Shown in pieces: positions 12,001 through 20,383 of a DNA stretch of 64,000 nucleotides. The notes beneath the pieces were generated by a model. The model saw nothing but the letters and a program-made list of their open reading frames with translations, had not been told where the DNA came from and searched no databases. Each line of letters starts with the position of its first letter. Positions within the stretch are counted from its first letter, which is position 1. The position numbers were made by a program, and so were the translations under genes. The stretch spans positions 11,736,001 through 11,800,000 of the forward strand of contig JAFFJZ010000001.1 of the NCBI GenBank assembly GCA_018340375.1, given 5' to 3'. This stretch comes from Gonatopus flavifemur. Its lineage: Eukaryota > Arthropoda > Insecta > Hymenoptera > Dryinidae.

Positions 12001-15000
12001 TTAACGAAAACATGCAAGAATACATGGGATAACTGAGGGTCAAGTACTTGAGATTTTCTTACCAATGTACGAAGATTTGATACATCCGTATTGTTCGTGA
12101 TAGACTGAATAAAATTCGTCCTATGGACTTGCAATTTCATCCACGTTTCTTCCAATCTTGATAACTCTGCAGGCAGTTCTATTTCCCTGAATATCTATAA
12201 TAATCGAAACGAATCAATACAATGAGAAATTTGTCATCATTTCTCCAATAAGAATTAGGACATGAAGAATTATGAGATTATTTTCACCAGGGTTTCAAAT
12301 TTAGCGAACGTGAATAAGCTATCAAGATACAAGAGATCACATACATCACATCTAATGAATCATTATTAATTTCGTACGAACAGAACGTGATTGGCACATT
12401 ATACACAAATGATATTTTTAAAATCGATCACGTTACTGACACTCATCTGCAACCAGTAGAAATGTGTGTACATCATGCTCGACGTTAGACAAGCATGAAA
12501 ATAAAATAATAAATAAACTTTATTTTTCATGTTTTTGAAGTTTAAATCGTTTATAAAAGCGAAACGAAAATTCACACTTAGAAAGTGTGACGAATCATCG
12601 GTGTTCGACTTCTCAAATTAGTTCCTTGGGAGTGGAATCCCCGTTTGAAGGATGTATCGCAAGATTTTAAATCTTTCATAGCTCAGTATTTCGTAATTCG
12701 ATTACTCATTCGTTCCAATAAACGATTTAAACTTCAGCAACATTATTCATCGAAGATAAATACATTGACATGTTAAATGAAAATCAAACAATTGCATATC
12801 AATATCAATTCTCCTTGAAATTGAGAATTAAATTTTCACCGATAAGTCTTCCTTTTCTTCAATAGTGAAAATAGTAATTCGATCACGGATTATTTGCACG
12901 GTTTGTTTACCCTTTCATCAATCTTATATCGTCTCATATTCGCACTCGATTCGAATGTCAGGAACGTTCGCTCCTTTCATTTATATTTGTATTGAATTTA
13001 TTCTCACACTTTTTTCATTGAACGATTGTTAAAATAACCAAGTTCCACACCCAGAGAAATGGTTTACTTGAATATGAACCTACTAGAGATTAAATTGTAT
13101 CCAATAAAATTTTATTTGATTCAAGTAAATTTTATTTGAAATTAATAAAAATTTATACGAATTAAATAAATCGTTTATTTGATCCAACTAAAACTCTATT
13201 AGGTTCATATATAAATAGACATTGTAGTTGAGTCAAATTGAATCAAACAAATCCAAGTATACCATTTTTCTGGGTGCAGGTCTCTTGAAGCATTTGATAT
13301 CCCTTTTTTTAACCCAGCCAGCATAAATGATCAATTTGAAGTTACGAAGACCTCCCAAAGACCTCTTGAATAGTCTCCGTTATGCGTCCAATAATGAATT
13401 AAAAATGAAAACGTATTGAATGACCGCAGAGTTCATGATGAAATCTTGACATGAGTTCTTTTGGAACATCAAGTTGTTTATCAAGACTTCATTTTGGATT
13501 CAACATCCCGAAGAGAACATGAAGCTCCGACAAACGTTCAGAATAGATCAACATAGATCATGATGCAGCCTGAAGCTCCGTTGAAGCCAACTTTTATGTT
13601 CGTAAACGTTCAACCAAGTTCAGATGAACATTGGAATGTCCACTTGAGAATGGTTCCAAGAAACGTTCGTAGGACGTTCATTAAAGATTCTACGAAGATT
13701 CATCTGATCTTCAATCCACTATGTTTCAGAGGGAATTACAATTATGATTATAATTCCCTTTATTGTTCATTTTTTAGTGAAAAAAAACATATTCGAAAGA
13801 AACTTATATCGAAAAATTGGAACTCTAGTGAATCTTTCCTTGAAAGTAGTCTCAAGCGGACATTGTAACGTTCTTCAGACCTTCGTCGAACGTTTATGAA
13901 TCTAAACTAGGGCTCTTTAGTCTGATCTATGTTGATCTATACAGAACGTTTGTCGGAGCTTCATGTTCTCTTCGGAATGTTCATAATGAATGCATATCGA
14001 GTAGCATGACGGGATCTCTTTGCGGGAATCATTGTGCTGTATGGGAAATGTCTGGTGGTTCGTCTATTACACGGAGTATTTAAGAGATATTTTCAGCATC
14101 CGTGACCCTATCGCGAATTTCGCATAAATGCGGAGAAAACCCACATAAAGACGGGAATGTACGAAATTTGATGCAGGGGAGGTACCCATAAACAATGATA
14201 ACGTTGAAAAGTCGAATTAGAATGATTTCGATTAAGTTGTTTAATCAACAAGATAAAGATTATTGATATAGTTCCAAAGAATCAATTATGCTTCAAGTGT
14301 CTGATTATTTTCTTTTCATTCCAGTTGGATACACACGTTGTAACAGAGTTGAAAAATAATATATCATGCCCCTTCAATTTTGACTCTCGGAAGATGACCA
14401 TATGGTTACTTTTTCTAAAAGCGGCGGTTTGTATACTTTGCTTAAAATAACTCCTCTGATTCTCAATTTGTTTCCAATCGATTCCAAAATTGGAATAAGA
14501 AATTCCAACGAAGGGTTTTGACACATGTACGTGGATAGGATTCAAAGCTGCAGTAAACGCGGTATTTTATAAATGACATTTTTGAAGAGGAAAACCCTCG
14601 CATCTGTAAAAACGTACCTACAAGTCTAATTATTGGATATCCAAATTAAAGAAATTAAATACCGATGTCATCCTTTTCGGAGCCTGATTGAATCCGTGAT
14701 ACGTAACGAATCGAAAAGAGAATTTTGAAAATACGAACAGGGTGTCACATCTCAGTCACATCAGGCTTCACTCTTTGACTCGAGAACAGTTGAATTGATA
14801 TATTCACAGTGGAACAAAATCTCATCCCATCCAATGATTCAATTATATGGATAATATTCTTGAGATGCAATCAAATCTCTGAGAGAATTCTCACTTAACT
14901 CTGAACGAATGTTCCATAATTGTCTCAATAATAATTCAATATCAATCACACCAAAAATCAGTGCAAAGACATTGCTTTTCAGCTTGGTCATCAGAACTCT

Positions 15001-15542
15001 TTTAGAAATTCTCTTTGTGTTGTTTAAGTCGCTAAAAATAAATTGGAAACCGCAATAATAATTTATATGAGGAGTCTTTTAACTATCTAAAACATGTATT
15101 CGAATAGACTACATAAATCTCAAATGGATTTCAAATAAAATTCAACGAAAAGTGTGTTGGTTGAGACATATGTTCGAAAATAAATTTGCAGCTGAAGTTT
15201 TGCTCGAACCTTAATGTTGATGTGATTTAATCATCCAAATAGCAATTTATTGGTTCTACTCAGTGACCAATTTGGCTCTAAGATGGACTCGAATAAAAAT
15301 TATTATTACAACACTTGATCTTTCAGTCATATATTTTTTATTTCAATTACCAAACCTCCAATGGCCGTGTAAAACATCAGGGTGAAGAGTAAACCAACAT
15401 GCCCAGCTACAGACTTTATTTTCTTCACATTTTCTTCATGGAAAAATCTTGTTATCGCTTTGTACTTGGATTCACAGTTTGCCGATGCGTTGAGGTAATC
15501 GTACTCCACGTTTTGTTCATTCTTATTCTTAATTATTGACAT
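1..15542 (-). CDS. Two-pore-domain potassium (K2P) channel, N-terminal four exons; 3' part off the window
   Basis: Leak potassium channel subunit of the plasma membrane, partial. Coding exons on the minus strand: 15542-15351 (start ATG, 64 residues), 12194-12063 (44 residues), 4952-4766, and 130 to the window edge. All junctions are GT/AG and the phases agree (0, 0, 1). Exon 1 has a short cytoplasmic N-terminus and the first membrane span (GHVGLLFTLMFYTAIGGL). Exon 2 gives the start of the extracellular cap (FREIELPAELSRLEE), with a possible N-glycosylation site (NNT). Exon 3 leads into pore helix 1 (KWSSLQAIFFASTILTTIG). Exon 4 completes the TIGYGN selectivity filter and the second membrane span (RIFCILFALIGIPLTL, then IADWGKLF). 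The second pore and C-terminus must lie left of position 1. The GIPLT and ADWGKLF wording resembles invertebrate TWIK-like channels, but the subfamily is not assigned. The introns (4.6, 7.1 and 3.2 kb) are filled with transposons. Confidence 0.93.
175..460. mobile_element. Foldback MITE, CCCAGATAAC ends, 286 bp
   Basis: A nearly full-length inverted repeat: the first ~130 bases reappear as reverse complement in the second half with few changes. The ends are CCCAGATAAC... and ...TTATCTGGG. The dinucleotide CT lies immediately outside both ends (173-174, 461-462), read as a 2-bp target duplication. There is no coding capacity. A second copy lies at 44636-44900. It sits in the K2P intron, 45 bp upstream (plus-strand sense) of the exon at 1-130. 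Confidence 0.85.
463..1137. other. K2P intron, AT-rich, no gene seen
   Basis: Intronic sequence with no supported coding frame. About 690-870 is rich in GAATATTCT-like and AGAATATTC-like words, possibly an old degenerate foldback copy related to the stretch near 4300-4450. Confidence 0.4.
1511..3488. mobile_element. Non-autonomous hAT-type element, 1978 bp, 8-bp target duplication
   Basis: Terminal inverted repeats TAAGGGTGCACGAGAC (left) and, read inverted, TAGGGGTGCACGAGAC (right). Flanked by a perfect 8-bp duplication ATTTCGAG (1503-1510 and 3489-3496). An 8-bp duplication with YAGGG-type ends is the hAT signature. The left end continues into degenerate repeats of GAGACGATAC / GTATCGTCTC. 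No transposase is readable, so it is non-autonomous or decayed. It inserted into the right arm of the foldback element 1138-3626 and itself carries the small element 2678-2799. Confidence 0.82.
2678..2799. mobile_element. Foldback MITE, CCCTGGTG ends, 122 bp
   Basis: CCCTGGTGCAAAAT at the left pairs with ATTTTCACCAGGG at the right, and the interior is partly palindromic (GGATGGAGCG / CGCTCCATCC). GT flanks both ends (2676-2677, 2800-2801). Relatives with the same ends lie at 3639-4146 and 55896-56049. It is inserted in the hAT element 1511-3488. Confidence 0.8.
3639..4146. mobile_element. Foldback element, CCCTGGTG ends, 508 bp
   Basis: The left end CCCTGGTGAAAATGAAGC pairs with the right end ending TTCCATTTTCACCAAGG (one base off the family end). 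AT lies on both sides (3637-3638, 4147-4148). The interior is rich in GAAGCG / CGCTTC words and includes a tRNA-like stretch near 3900-3975 that may be a separate insertion. It starts 12 bp after the end of the preceding element. Confidence 0.75.
3900..3975 (+). repeat. tRNA-like segment with A and B box (tRNA relic or SINE head)
   Basis: TATGGCTCAGTGGATAACAT matches a tRNA D-arm/A box and GGTTCGATTCT matches a B box about 35 bases later. A weak acceptor pairing (ACGAT / ATCGT) brackets a ~72-nt unit. The TPsiC and anticodon stems are poor, so this is more likely a relic or polymerase III promoter of a SINE than a working tRNA gene. Confidence 0.4.
4300..4450. repeat. Degenerate inverted repeat rich in GAATATTC/CATTCTGAGAATG
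   Basis: ATTCTAAGAATATTTC and ATTCTGAGAATGTGCG on the left pair with ATTCTTAGAACATTCTCAGA on the right around a centre near 4370. No clear ends or target duplication were found, so it is probably an eroded foldback copy. Confidence 0.4.
4967..5669. other. K2P intron with diffuse inverted repeats
   Basis: No gene. From ~5345 to 5510, AGTGATGCTAATTCTC... pairs with ...GAATCGGCATCACT, and GATTCTTTTTTATA pairs with TATAAAAAAAGAATC. A weaker outer pairing (AGACCGTATCTGC / GATCGTATCC) extends to ~5280-5600. The ends are unclear. Confidence 0.4.
6186..7471 (+). mobile_element. mariner element 1, complete, 1286 bp
   Basis: 29-bp terminal inverted repeats (6186-6214 and 7443-7471) begin TTAGGTGTACAAATAAGTTT at the left. 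The right repeat differs at one base (TTAGA instead of TTAGG). The element is flanked by TA at 6184-6185 and 7472-7473, the mariner target duplication. It contains one uninterrupted transposase frame. Length, ends and frame are all intact, suggesting a recent insertion that could still be active. It lies in the intron between K2P exons 2 and 3, opposite to the host gene. Confidence 0.96.
6358..7395 (+). CDS. mariner transposase (Mboumar/mauritiana-like), intact
   Basis: Cut-and-paste transposase that binds the terminal repeats and moves the element. 345 residues, the usual mariner length, starting at the ATG 172 bp inside the left end. The N-terminal half has the paired helix-turn-helix DNA-binding region. 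The linker motif WVPYEL lies near residue 120. The catalytic DD34D triad is complete: D in VTGDEKW, D in LLHDNARPH, and D in LAPSDYHLF with exactly 34 residues between the last two. No stop or frameshift. The wording (MIQKQGNWVPYELKPRDVER) is close to what I recall of the ant element Mboumar. Its intactness contrasts with the decayed neighbour at 8352-9389. Confidence 0.95.
   Translation: MSSFIPNKHHLRELLIYFFNVKKSAAEAHRLLLEAYGEAALSERSCQEWFQKFKNGEFDVKDKERSGRPKVYEDMELEVLLEEDSSQTQKELALTLQVTQQAISHHFKSLGMIQKQGNWVPYELKPRDVERRLCMSEMLLARNKKKSFLHRIVTGDEKWIHYDNPKKRKSWVKPGEPSTSTAKPNIHGKKLMLCIWWDQLGVVYYELLKPSETITGALYRTQLMRLSRALKEKRAHYYSRHDKIILLHDNARPHVAAPVKTYLETLNWEVLPHPPYSPDLAPSDYHLFRSMAHGLSEQRFTPYEDTKNWVDLWIASKDEEFFRRGIRMLPERWGKVVANDGKYFE
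8180..9465 (+). mobile_element. mariner element 2 (Mos1-like), full length, 1286 bp
   Basis: Perfect 28-bp terminal inverted repeats (8180-8207, 9438-9465) starting CCAGGTGTGTAAGTATGAAA. TA duplications at 8178-8179 and 9466-9467. The CCAGGTGT start and the encoded protein place it near Drosophila Mos1 (mauritiana subfamily). The ends are perfect but the transposase is broken by one stop codon, so it could be moved by a transposase supplied in trans but not by its own. It lies 708 bp from mariner 1. Confidence 0.95.
8352..9389 (+). pseudogene. mariner transposase, Mos1-like, broken by one in-frame stop
   Basis: Read through the stop, this is a 345-residue transposase from ATG 8352 to TAA 9387-9389. 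A single TAG at 9207-9209 falls directly after LAPSDY, at residue 286; a CAG-to-TAG change would explain it. The frame continues intact afterwards to WKKSIDSDGQYFE. WVPHDL, VTGDEKW and LLHDNAPAH are present, and the third catalytic aspartate (in APSD) is kept with the DD34D spacing. The usual YSPD just before it reads YSPN, a change in a conserved but non-catalytic position. The GTG 135 bp upstream that opens a longer frame is not a credible start. Confidence 0.93.
9603..9790. repeat. Palindromic repeat
   Basis: AACTTTTCCATTCACCATTT (from 9603) pairs with AAATGGTAAATGGAAAAGTT (ending 9790); the pairing extends through TTTTGATCTGAGG / CCTCGGATCAAAA. The centre is ~9700. No clear target duplication; probably a MITE. 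Confidence 0.6.
9804..10035. repeat. Palindromic repeat, TTAGGGTGGTT ends
   Basis: TTAGGGTGGTTTTTATTTTA at the left pairs with TAAAATAAGAACCACCCTAA at the right around an AT-rich middle that contains a G/C-rich patch near 9865-9890. No convincing duplication outside. Probably a MITE of an unassigned family. Confidence 0.55.
10214..10542. repeat. Degenerate foldback repeat, ACCTTCAG ends
   Basis: ACCTTCAGCTTACAAA at the left pairs with TTTGTAGACTGAAGGT at the right. The interior has further pairing (GGCCAGTAATGGCTCTTCA and TGAAGAGCC near 10370-10430). Related end sequence (ACCCTCAGTTA) recurs at 11851-12049. Confidence 0.5.
10762..11835. mobile_element. Long foldback repeat containing a second palindrome and a CCC-ended MITE
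   Basis: The left arm ~10762-11030 (for example CACCTTGTGTCC, AAAATGGCGGCATA, CATGGGCTTACCGCTACAG) is inverted in the right arm ~11574-11835 (TATGCCGCTATTTT, CTGTAGCGGTACGTCCATG, GGACACAAGGT). Between the arms are a palindrome 11031-11201 (CTCAAAGTATAGTACAAAAT / ATTTTGTACTATATTTTGAG) and the element 11204-11571. No transposase found. Confidence 0.65.
11204..11571. mobile_element. MITE with CCCATACAGCAC / GTGCTGTCTGGG ends, 368 bp
   Basis: The two ends are CCCATACAGCAC and, inverted, CCCAGACAGCAC. TC flanks both sides (11202-11203, 11572-11573). The interior is a degenerate palindrome with repeated ACGT-containing words (GAACGT, AAACGTTT). It is the same family, in inverted orientation, as the element 57383-58150 (374 bp without its insertion); both carry CCAAGAGC / GCTCTTGG and GGACATGCAAATGTC-type segments. 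Confidence 0.8.
11851..12049. repeat. Palindromic repeat, ACCCTCAGTTA ends
   Basis: ACCCTCAGTTACCCCATG at the left pairs with CATGGGATAACTGAGGGT at the right, abutting K2P exon 2 (12063-12194) by 13 bp. The interior has further inverted words around CCATGG. No clean duplication found. Confidence 0.55.
13048..13276. mobile_element. MITE with CACCCAGA ends, 229 bp
   Basis: CACCCAGAGAAATGGTTTAC at the left pairs with the right end ACCATTTTTCTGGGTG. CA flanks both sides (13046-13047, 13277-13278). The middle is an AT-rich palindrome containing GAACCTA / TAGGTTC. It lies in the intron between K2P exons 1 and 2. Confidence 0.8.
13507..13976. mobile_element. Foldback element with CCCGAAGAGAACATG ends, 470 bp
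   Basis: The left end CCCGAAGAGAACATGAAGCT pairs with the right end, whose last base is changed (TTCGGA for TTCGGG). AT lies outside both ends (13505-13506, 13977-13978). The body is an imperfect palindrome with AACGTTC / GAACGTT words. It is an undisturbed relative of 1138-3626, which shows what that element looked like before the hAT insertion. Confidence 0.85.
13979..15350. other. K2P intron 1, no feature recognised
   Basis: AT-rich sequence without a supported coding frame, clear repeat ends or RNA gene. Confidence 0.4.
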
Positions 15543-16638
15543 CTTAGTTGAAGGAAAACAAGTGTCAAAACTTCACAGAGTACGAAGTGGATGGGACGAG
15601 TGCGTGGAGAGAACTGAGATTATTTTCGACCATCATAACGTAGTTTACTCTGTTACTCATGCCTAACCATATACACATAACCACGTACTCTGGAATGAAT
15701 GATTCGCCAAAGATTTTTTTATTCAGCTTTCGATTATTATGAATTATAAAAATTCAATGGAAAGCATTTGGCATCGCTTTTTTGATTTCAAAGAAATACA
15801 AAGGGATGGAAACATCGCATGACGTTGTATCGTGATGATTTTGATAATTTAAGAATGATTCTATTGTCAAAGAAAATAAACAAAATGAACCTTGAGAATG
15901 CTTCGAACATGAGTATCGCGGAGAATGATTGTTTTAAGGTTCGTTGAAAATATTCATGTATATCCAGATCTCATGTTGTACAAAAATAAATACCTACGAG
16001 TGACTTCTTTGGTAATAAAAATCATTCGGATCATCTTTGTACCATTTCGTGCATACCGCATTCAATCGAACCACAACGATTCTTCGTTTATTCTCTATTT
16101 ATAATCCCAAATAACTCTTTGAATGTGTTCTTCCAAACGAACATAATTTAATATATATTTGAAGATGGTAAATGTCTGGGTACTTGAGAAACAAGAAATT
16201 CAGATATAGAGTTTGAAAATAAAACAGCTGATCAATGAGTTTTTAGAATGTATAAACATTCAATAAAAATTGTGGCGAGTGCGACAGTCCATACGTGAAT
16301 TGCAAATTTTTCATCAATATTGATTTCAATTTCGATAAAAAGTTTTCCACTCCCAAATATTCTAAAAAGTTTGATGGAATTCTCCAAAACTTGTCGATGC
16401 GACTAACGCAAAAGAATTATACTTAAAGATTTGCATAATTTCGCAAAGTTTCAGAAAAAATTATTCGGTGATGGAAATTTTTTAAAAGGATCAATCCTCT
16501 TTTATGTTTAAAATATATGATTTTTAAAGAATTCAATGAAAATTTGATAATTTTCATATAAAAATTGATCGATCTTTTTCAAAAATCCCATCACCTTTGT
16601 GAAGAATTCTCATTATGAGAGTAAACATGGATTAATTA
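15543..16638. other. Upstream of the K2P start, no feature recognised
   Basis: AT-rich DNA upstream of the K2P start codon. It would hold the 5' untranslated region and perhaps the promoter if exon 1 here is the first exon. I see no coding frame or convincing core promoter. Confidence 0.35.
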
Positions 16639-16993
16639 CACGGAGAAAAAGGAATTCGCTGTGGCAGCGAAATCTACTTTTGCTGGCTTCCTTTTGCCAA
16701 AGCAGCAAATTTTTTGCTGCGACAGCAAACTATGCGCCAGCAAACTTTCAGCGAATTTTTAGCTGTGGCAGCAAAAAATGTTTGCTATCCCAGCAAAATT
16801 TGTTTACTATTCTGTATATAATACTGAAAATTTGCTGGCGGAGCAAACATTTTTTGCTGCCACAGCTAAAAAATTGCTGTCGTAGCTAACACGATTGCTG
16901 TTATAGCAAATTTTTAGCTAGGTCAGCAAAAAATTTTGCTATTCTATATATAATACCTCGATTTGCTGCGTCAGCAAATTTTTTCTCTCCGTG
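16639..16993. mobile_element. MITE with CACGGAGA ends made of CAGCAAA/TTTGCTG words, 355 bp
   Basis: CACGGAGAAAAAG at the left pairs with TTTTTTCTCTCCGTG at the right, with TA outside both (16637-16638, 16994-16995). The body contains more than ten copies of GCAGCAAA or TTTGCTG in both orientations, so it is a run of short alternating inverted repeats rather than one clean hairpin. Similar AGCTAAA / TTTAGCT runs next to CACGGA ends occur near 17885-17941 and 24479-24590. Confidence 0.78.
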
Positions 16994-16995
16994 TA

Positions 16996-18024
16996 TGAAT
17001 ACTTCAAATTCTGAATGAACTCTTGATGAAAATAACTCAATGTTAAAGGAAAATTCATATGACAATTTCTTCAAGAATTATTTGGCCATTCAAAATTTAT
17101 ACATTTTTAATTCATCTTCGATGCTATGTTGTTGACGTTCAAAAATTCTTCAAGAAATCTTTGTGAATTCAAAATGATGATTCGAGCTGTTTAGGAAGAG
17201 AATTATATAAAGAAAAACTTTGTAATTCTATATGACGATGAGAAAGAATTTGTAGAGTAATGCAGAAATGTAAAAAGAAACCTCCCATGTGGAAATAGCC
17301 AGAGGTGACAAATGGCGGGGTACTGGCAAAGTTGTATTTACCAGACTTCGGTGGGAACAGCTGTGCCTATTCAGAATCATTACCGTTTTCCCACTGACGC
17401 CAAATGTTCGGCGGATTTTAGACGGTACTTGCTTACGTGGTCAGACGGTCTTCAGCCAGTATCGAATTAATATTGTTCGGAGAATACCCAGACCGTACAA
17501 GAACGGAACCGCGTCAGTAATCAATCAGAGTTGGTTGGATGGTGAGATGCGGAAAAAAGACGATACGACACGAATATCGATGCAACATTGTTCTAATACG
17601 GGATAGATAGTGGACAGGGATTCCACTGATCTTTCGGATAACACGGTTACTTTAATGAGACAATACTGCGCCAATATTGAGTCAGAGTTAGTATTAGCAT
17701 TCAATATGTTCGATAGATGACAATGTGCCAGTATTGATAGGACACTGGCTGACTATGGAATCGGTAGTCAACTGACGTTAAAATCACGATCTTGGCAATT
17801 CAGCTGTTGTAGTGAGCCGAAGTCTTGCCAGCATTGAGCCAGAGTTAGAATATATTTGAAAGATAACAATGTGCCAGTATTGGTACACGGAAAAAATAAT
17901 TCAACTACTTAGCCGCTGCAGCTAAATTATTCTTTCCGTTTAGGACTTTATTCCACTACGGAATCTGTGGTGAATTGTATGACTTGAACGGTTCCATTAC
18001 AATGAATCACAATTTGAGTGATTC
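16996..18024. other. No gene seen; MITE fragments
   Basis: No supported frame. 17272-17880 has GC-richer, inverted-repeat-like sequence (CCAGTATTG, GACACTGGC words in both senses). 17885-17941 is a short CACGGA...TCCGT palindrome containing AGCCGCTGCAGCT. Confidence 0.35.
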
Positions 18025-18150
18025 GTCGTCAACTCGGAGATCGGCTGATGTGGTAGAGACTCAGTTTCTTACTCGCAGAACCCGAGTTCAATCCTCACTC
18101 AATGAACTTTCAAGAAATCACTTCCAAAGTGCCTTTCTCCGATGACGATA
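18025..18150 (+). repeat. tRNA-derived SINE-like copy
   Basis: CTCGGAGATCGGCTGATGTG followed by GGTAGAGAC and a B-box-like GAGTTCAATCC. The same ~75-base tRNA-like head recurs at 26836 (plus strand) and near 62815 (minus strand), followed by a loosely similar body (GAACTTTC...). A dispersed tRNA-like head with a shared tail is the hallmark of a SINE. No target duplication was found. Confidence 0.6.
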
Positions 18151-18454
18151 ATGAGAACAATGAATCATTCAGATTTTCAAAGTCCAAATTTAATGTGTTT
18201 TTTTCACTTGAAATATGATCACTCCTGGTAACTCCGGTTACCGGTCCCGGGTCGGGTTTGAATTTCTACATAGAATGTCATCATTTCGACTCCTTGTCAT
18301 TTCTCATCCAGCTCTGGCAAAACAACTGATCCTGTTGCAATGACAGAGTTTCGCCATAGCAGGCCCACATCAAATACCGCGACCGCCGCACTGTGGGCCA
18401 AAAACTACAAAAAGTGATCAAAACTACTAACCACTCACCGATTTGTTCAGAACT

Positions 18455-18880
18455 CGGTACTCGGGGGTTTTCGGGGTTGCTGATTACGAATTTGAAATAA
18501 AAAATGATGAATTAAAAATGGCGAATCCAATATGGCGGACTGAAATTGCAAAATTCAGCTGGATTCGTTTGAAATTTGCTGTTGGGGGGGTATTTGGGGT
18601 CACTGATTACGAATCTGAAGTGAAAAACGGCGAATTAAAAAGGCGGATCCAATATGGCGGACTGAAATTGCAAAATCAACTGGTTTTGCTTGAAATTCGC
18701 TGTGAGGGGGTTTTTGGGGTCGCTGATTACGAATCTGGAGTGAAAAATGATGAATTAAAAATGACGGGTCTAATATGGCGAACTGACATTGCAAAATCAG
18801 CTGGATTCGCTTGAAATTTGCTGTGAGGGGGTTTTTGGGGTCGCTGACTATGAATCCGAAGTCGAAAATGAAGAATCGAA
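18455..18880. repeat. Tandem repeat, ~121-bp unit, about 3.5 copies
   Basis: The anchor GGGGTYGCTGATTACGAATC begins at 18473, 18596, 18716 and 18837 (spacings 123, 120, 121). Each unit contains GAATTAAAAA, AATATGGCG and a G-run (GAGGGGGTTTTTGGGG). The plus-strand frame through it reads as an internally repeated peptide only because the unit is nearly a multiple of three. The G-runs could form quadruplexes. Confidence 0.9.
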
Positions 18881-19018
18881 TTACACTGTTAGAAATGTTT
18901 GTGAATGTCATAACCATTAATGTACATTTGTACATTAAATTTGATACCTGTATCCTAAGCCAACTTCACTTTATTGATTGACAATGCAATCGACAATCAG
19001 ATGTTCAAATTCAAAGTA

Positions 19019-19223
19019 CGGTGAGTAAAAAAAGTCCATGTCCGTTCCAACGGAAAGTTTTTTGATATTTTGTCGTTATGTGTAAAATGCTCATTTCATT
19101 GATTGAATAGAGAATGAGTTCTTGTGATTTGATTATACATCAGGAGGGTCATAGTATTACAAACTACAACAAAATTCCAAAAATCTTTCCGTTGGAACGG
19201 ACACGGACTTTTCTTACTCACTG
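19019..19223. mobile_element. Tc1/mariner-type MITE, 205 bp
   Basis: Terminal inverted repeats of about 36 bp: CGGTGAGTAAAAAAAGTCC at the left and, inverted at the right, CAGTGAGTAAGAAAAGTCC, continuing into CGTTCCAACGGAAAG. TA flanks both ends (19017-19018, 19224-19225). CAGTGAGTAA-type ends with TA duplication fit Tc1-like elements. No coding capacity. Confidence 0.82.
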
Positions 19224-19233
19224 TACAAATTTA

Positions 19234-19494
19234 CACTGTGAAAAATTTTTCACACAAACATTTTTGCAGTAGATTTCCAAACAAAATTTGAAAGAAACCA
19301 AACATTTTTGTTAATCAATATCAAGTTTTGATTTTCTTCAAATTTTGTTTGAAAATCTACTAAAAAAATGTGTGTGTGTGTGTAAAAAACTGCCAAATTT
19401 TTGTGTGAAATTACAAAAAAATTTTTGACAGTTTACATGAAAAAAAAATTTCAAATCTGGTACATGAAATTTAACACAGATAATTCCAACAGTG
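19234..19494. mobile_element. MITE with CACTGT ends, 261 bp
   Basis: CACTGTGAAAAATT at the left; the right end, inverted, reads CACTGTTGGAATT. TA outside both ends (19232-19233, 19495-19496). The interior palindrome pairs AGATTTCCAAACAAAATTTG with CAAATTTTGTTTGAAAATCT. A GTGTGTGTGTGTG run lies at 19370-19383. CACTG ends recall the CACTA/EnSpm/Chapaev (CMC) group. Confidence 0.65.
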
Positions 19495-19499
19495 TAGTG

Positions 19500-20265
19500 T
19501 CGAATTTCCCACACAGCACCACAGTCCCAAACATCTTCAAAAGAACTCCTGTAAAAAAACTCCTTATGAATTCAATTCGATGAATCCACAAATAACTCAT
19601 AAAGGGTACAATAAATTCCAAAAGAAGCCAGAAAGCATTTCACATGAATGATGAGCCAAGTTCATGGAGAGTCCTAAATGACTTCATGAAGTACTTTAAA
19701 AGAAGGGCTGTTATTTCAGTGGAAGATGAATGCCTGGGAGTATTCCTCTTTCAATCCAAAAGAGCTCTTCTTGAGTCCCCTGTGAAAAGGGTTCTAAGGA
19801 ACTCATTAATAGTTCATTTTGTATATTACAATAAATATTTCATAAATTGTAAATACTTCATAAATTAATGAATAAAAATAATTTTGTGTTTAATAAATGT
19901 GAAAATATTCATTTCATTCAAGTTTCAAGCGCGTACCGTATGAAATCCTTATATGATCTCTTTATGCAATCTTTTTGGATCCATCATGAGCAATTTTTCC
20001 TTTTGTTTTTATTATTGAAGAACTCTTTTGGACGAGGAAAAGGATTCCCCCAGTACTTTATTCTGAACCGACATACGGGAGGAGTTCAAGAATTCTTATT
20101 GAATTTGTTTGGATGAGTTAGAGTATTCATAAAGGATTCTTTGTGGAATAAGGGGAATTCATTAGGAATTATTTCTGAAATCTGTGTGCGGTGTGGAATA
20201 ACATTATTTAAAACTTAAACTATTGTTATCCATAACGAGCATCACGATACATCGGCTGTGTTTAC
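19500..20265. other. No gene seen
   Basis: AT-rich sequence with short direct and inverted copies of AAGAACTC and TTCATAAA words; no supported coding frame. It may include eroded relatives of the CCCAGATAAC family (GAACTCTTTTGGA-like words near 20020). Confidence 0.3.
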
Positions 20266-20381
20266 CCCACATAGCACAAATGTCTCAGTAATATCGTCAG
20301 AATATTCTGCAACATTCTAGAGATATTGTAATATTGTCAGAATATCCTGGAGATATTAACGAGACATTTGTGCTATGTGGG
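20266..20381. mobile_element. Foldback MITE, CCCACATAGCAC ends, 116 bp
   Basis: CCCACATAGCACAAATGTCT at the left is exactly inverted at the right; the interior pairs AATATCGTCAGAATATTCTG with CTGACAATATTACA. AC on both sides (20264-20265, 20382-20383). A near-perfect hairpin, so probably young. Confidence 0.88.
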
Positions 20382-20383
20382 AC

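Noticed and set aside
18443..18814. 123-codon plus-strand frame as a repeat-containing protein
   Set aside because: It is the 120-bp tandem repeat read in one frame; there is no start context or domain.
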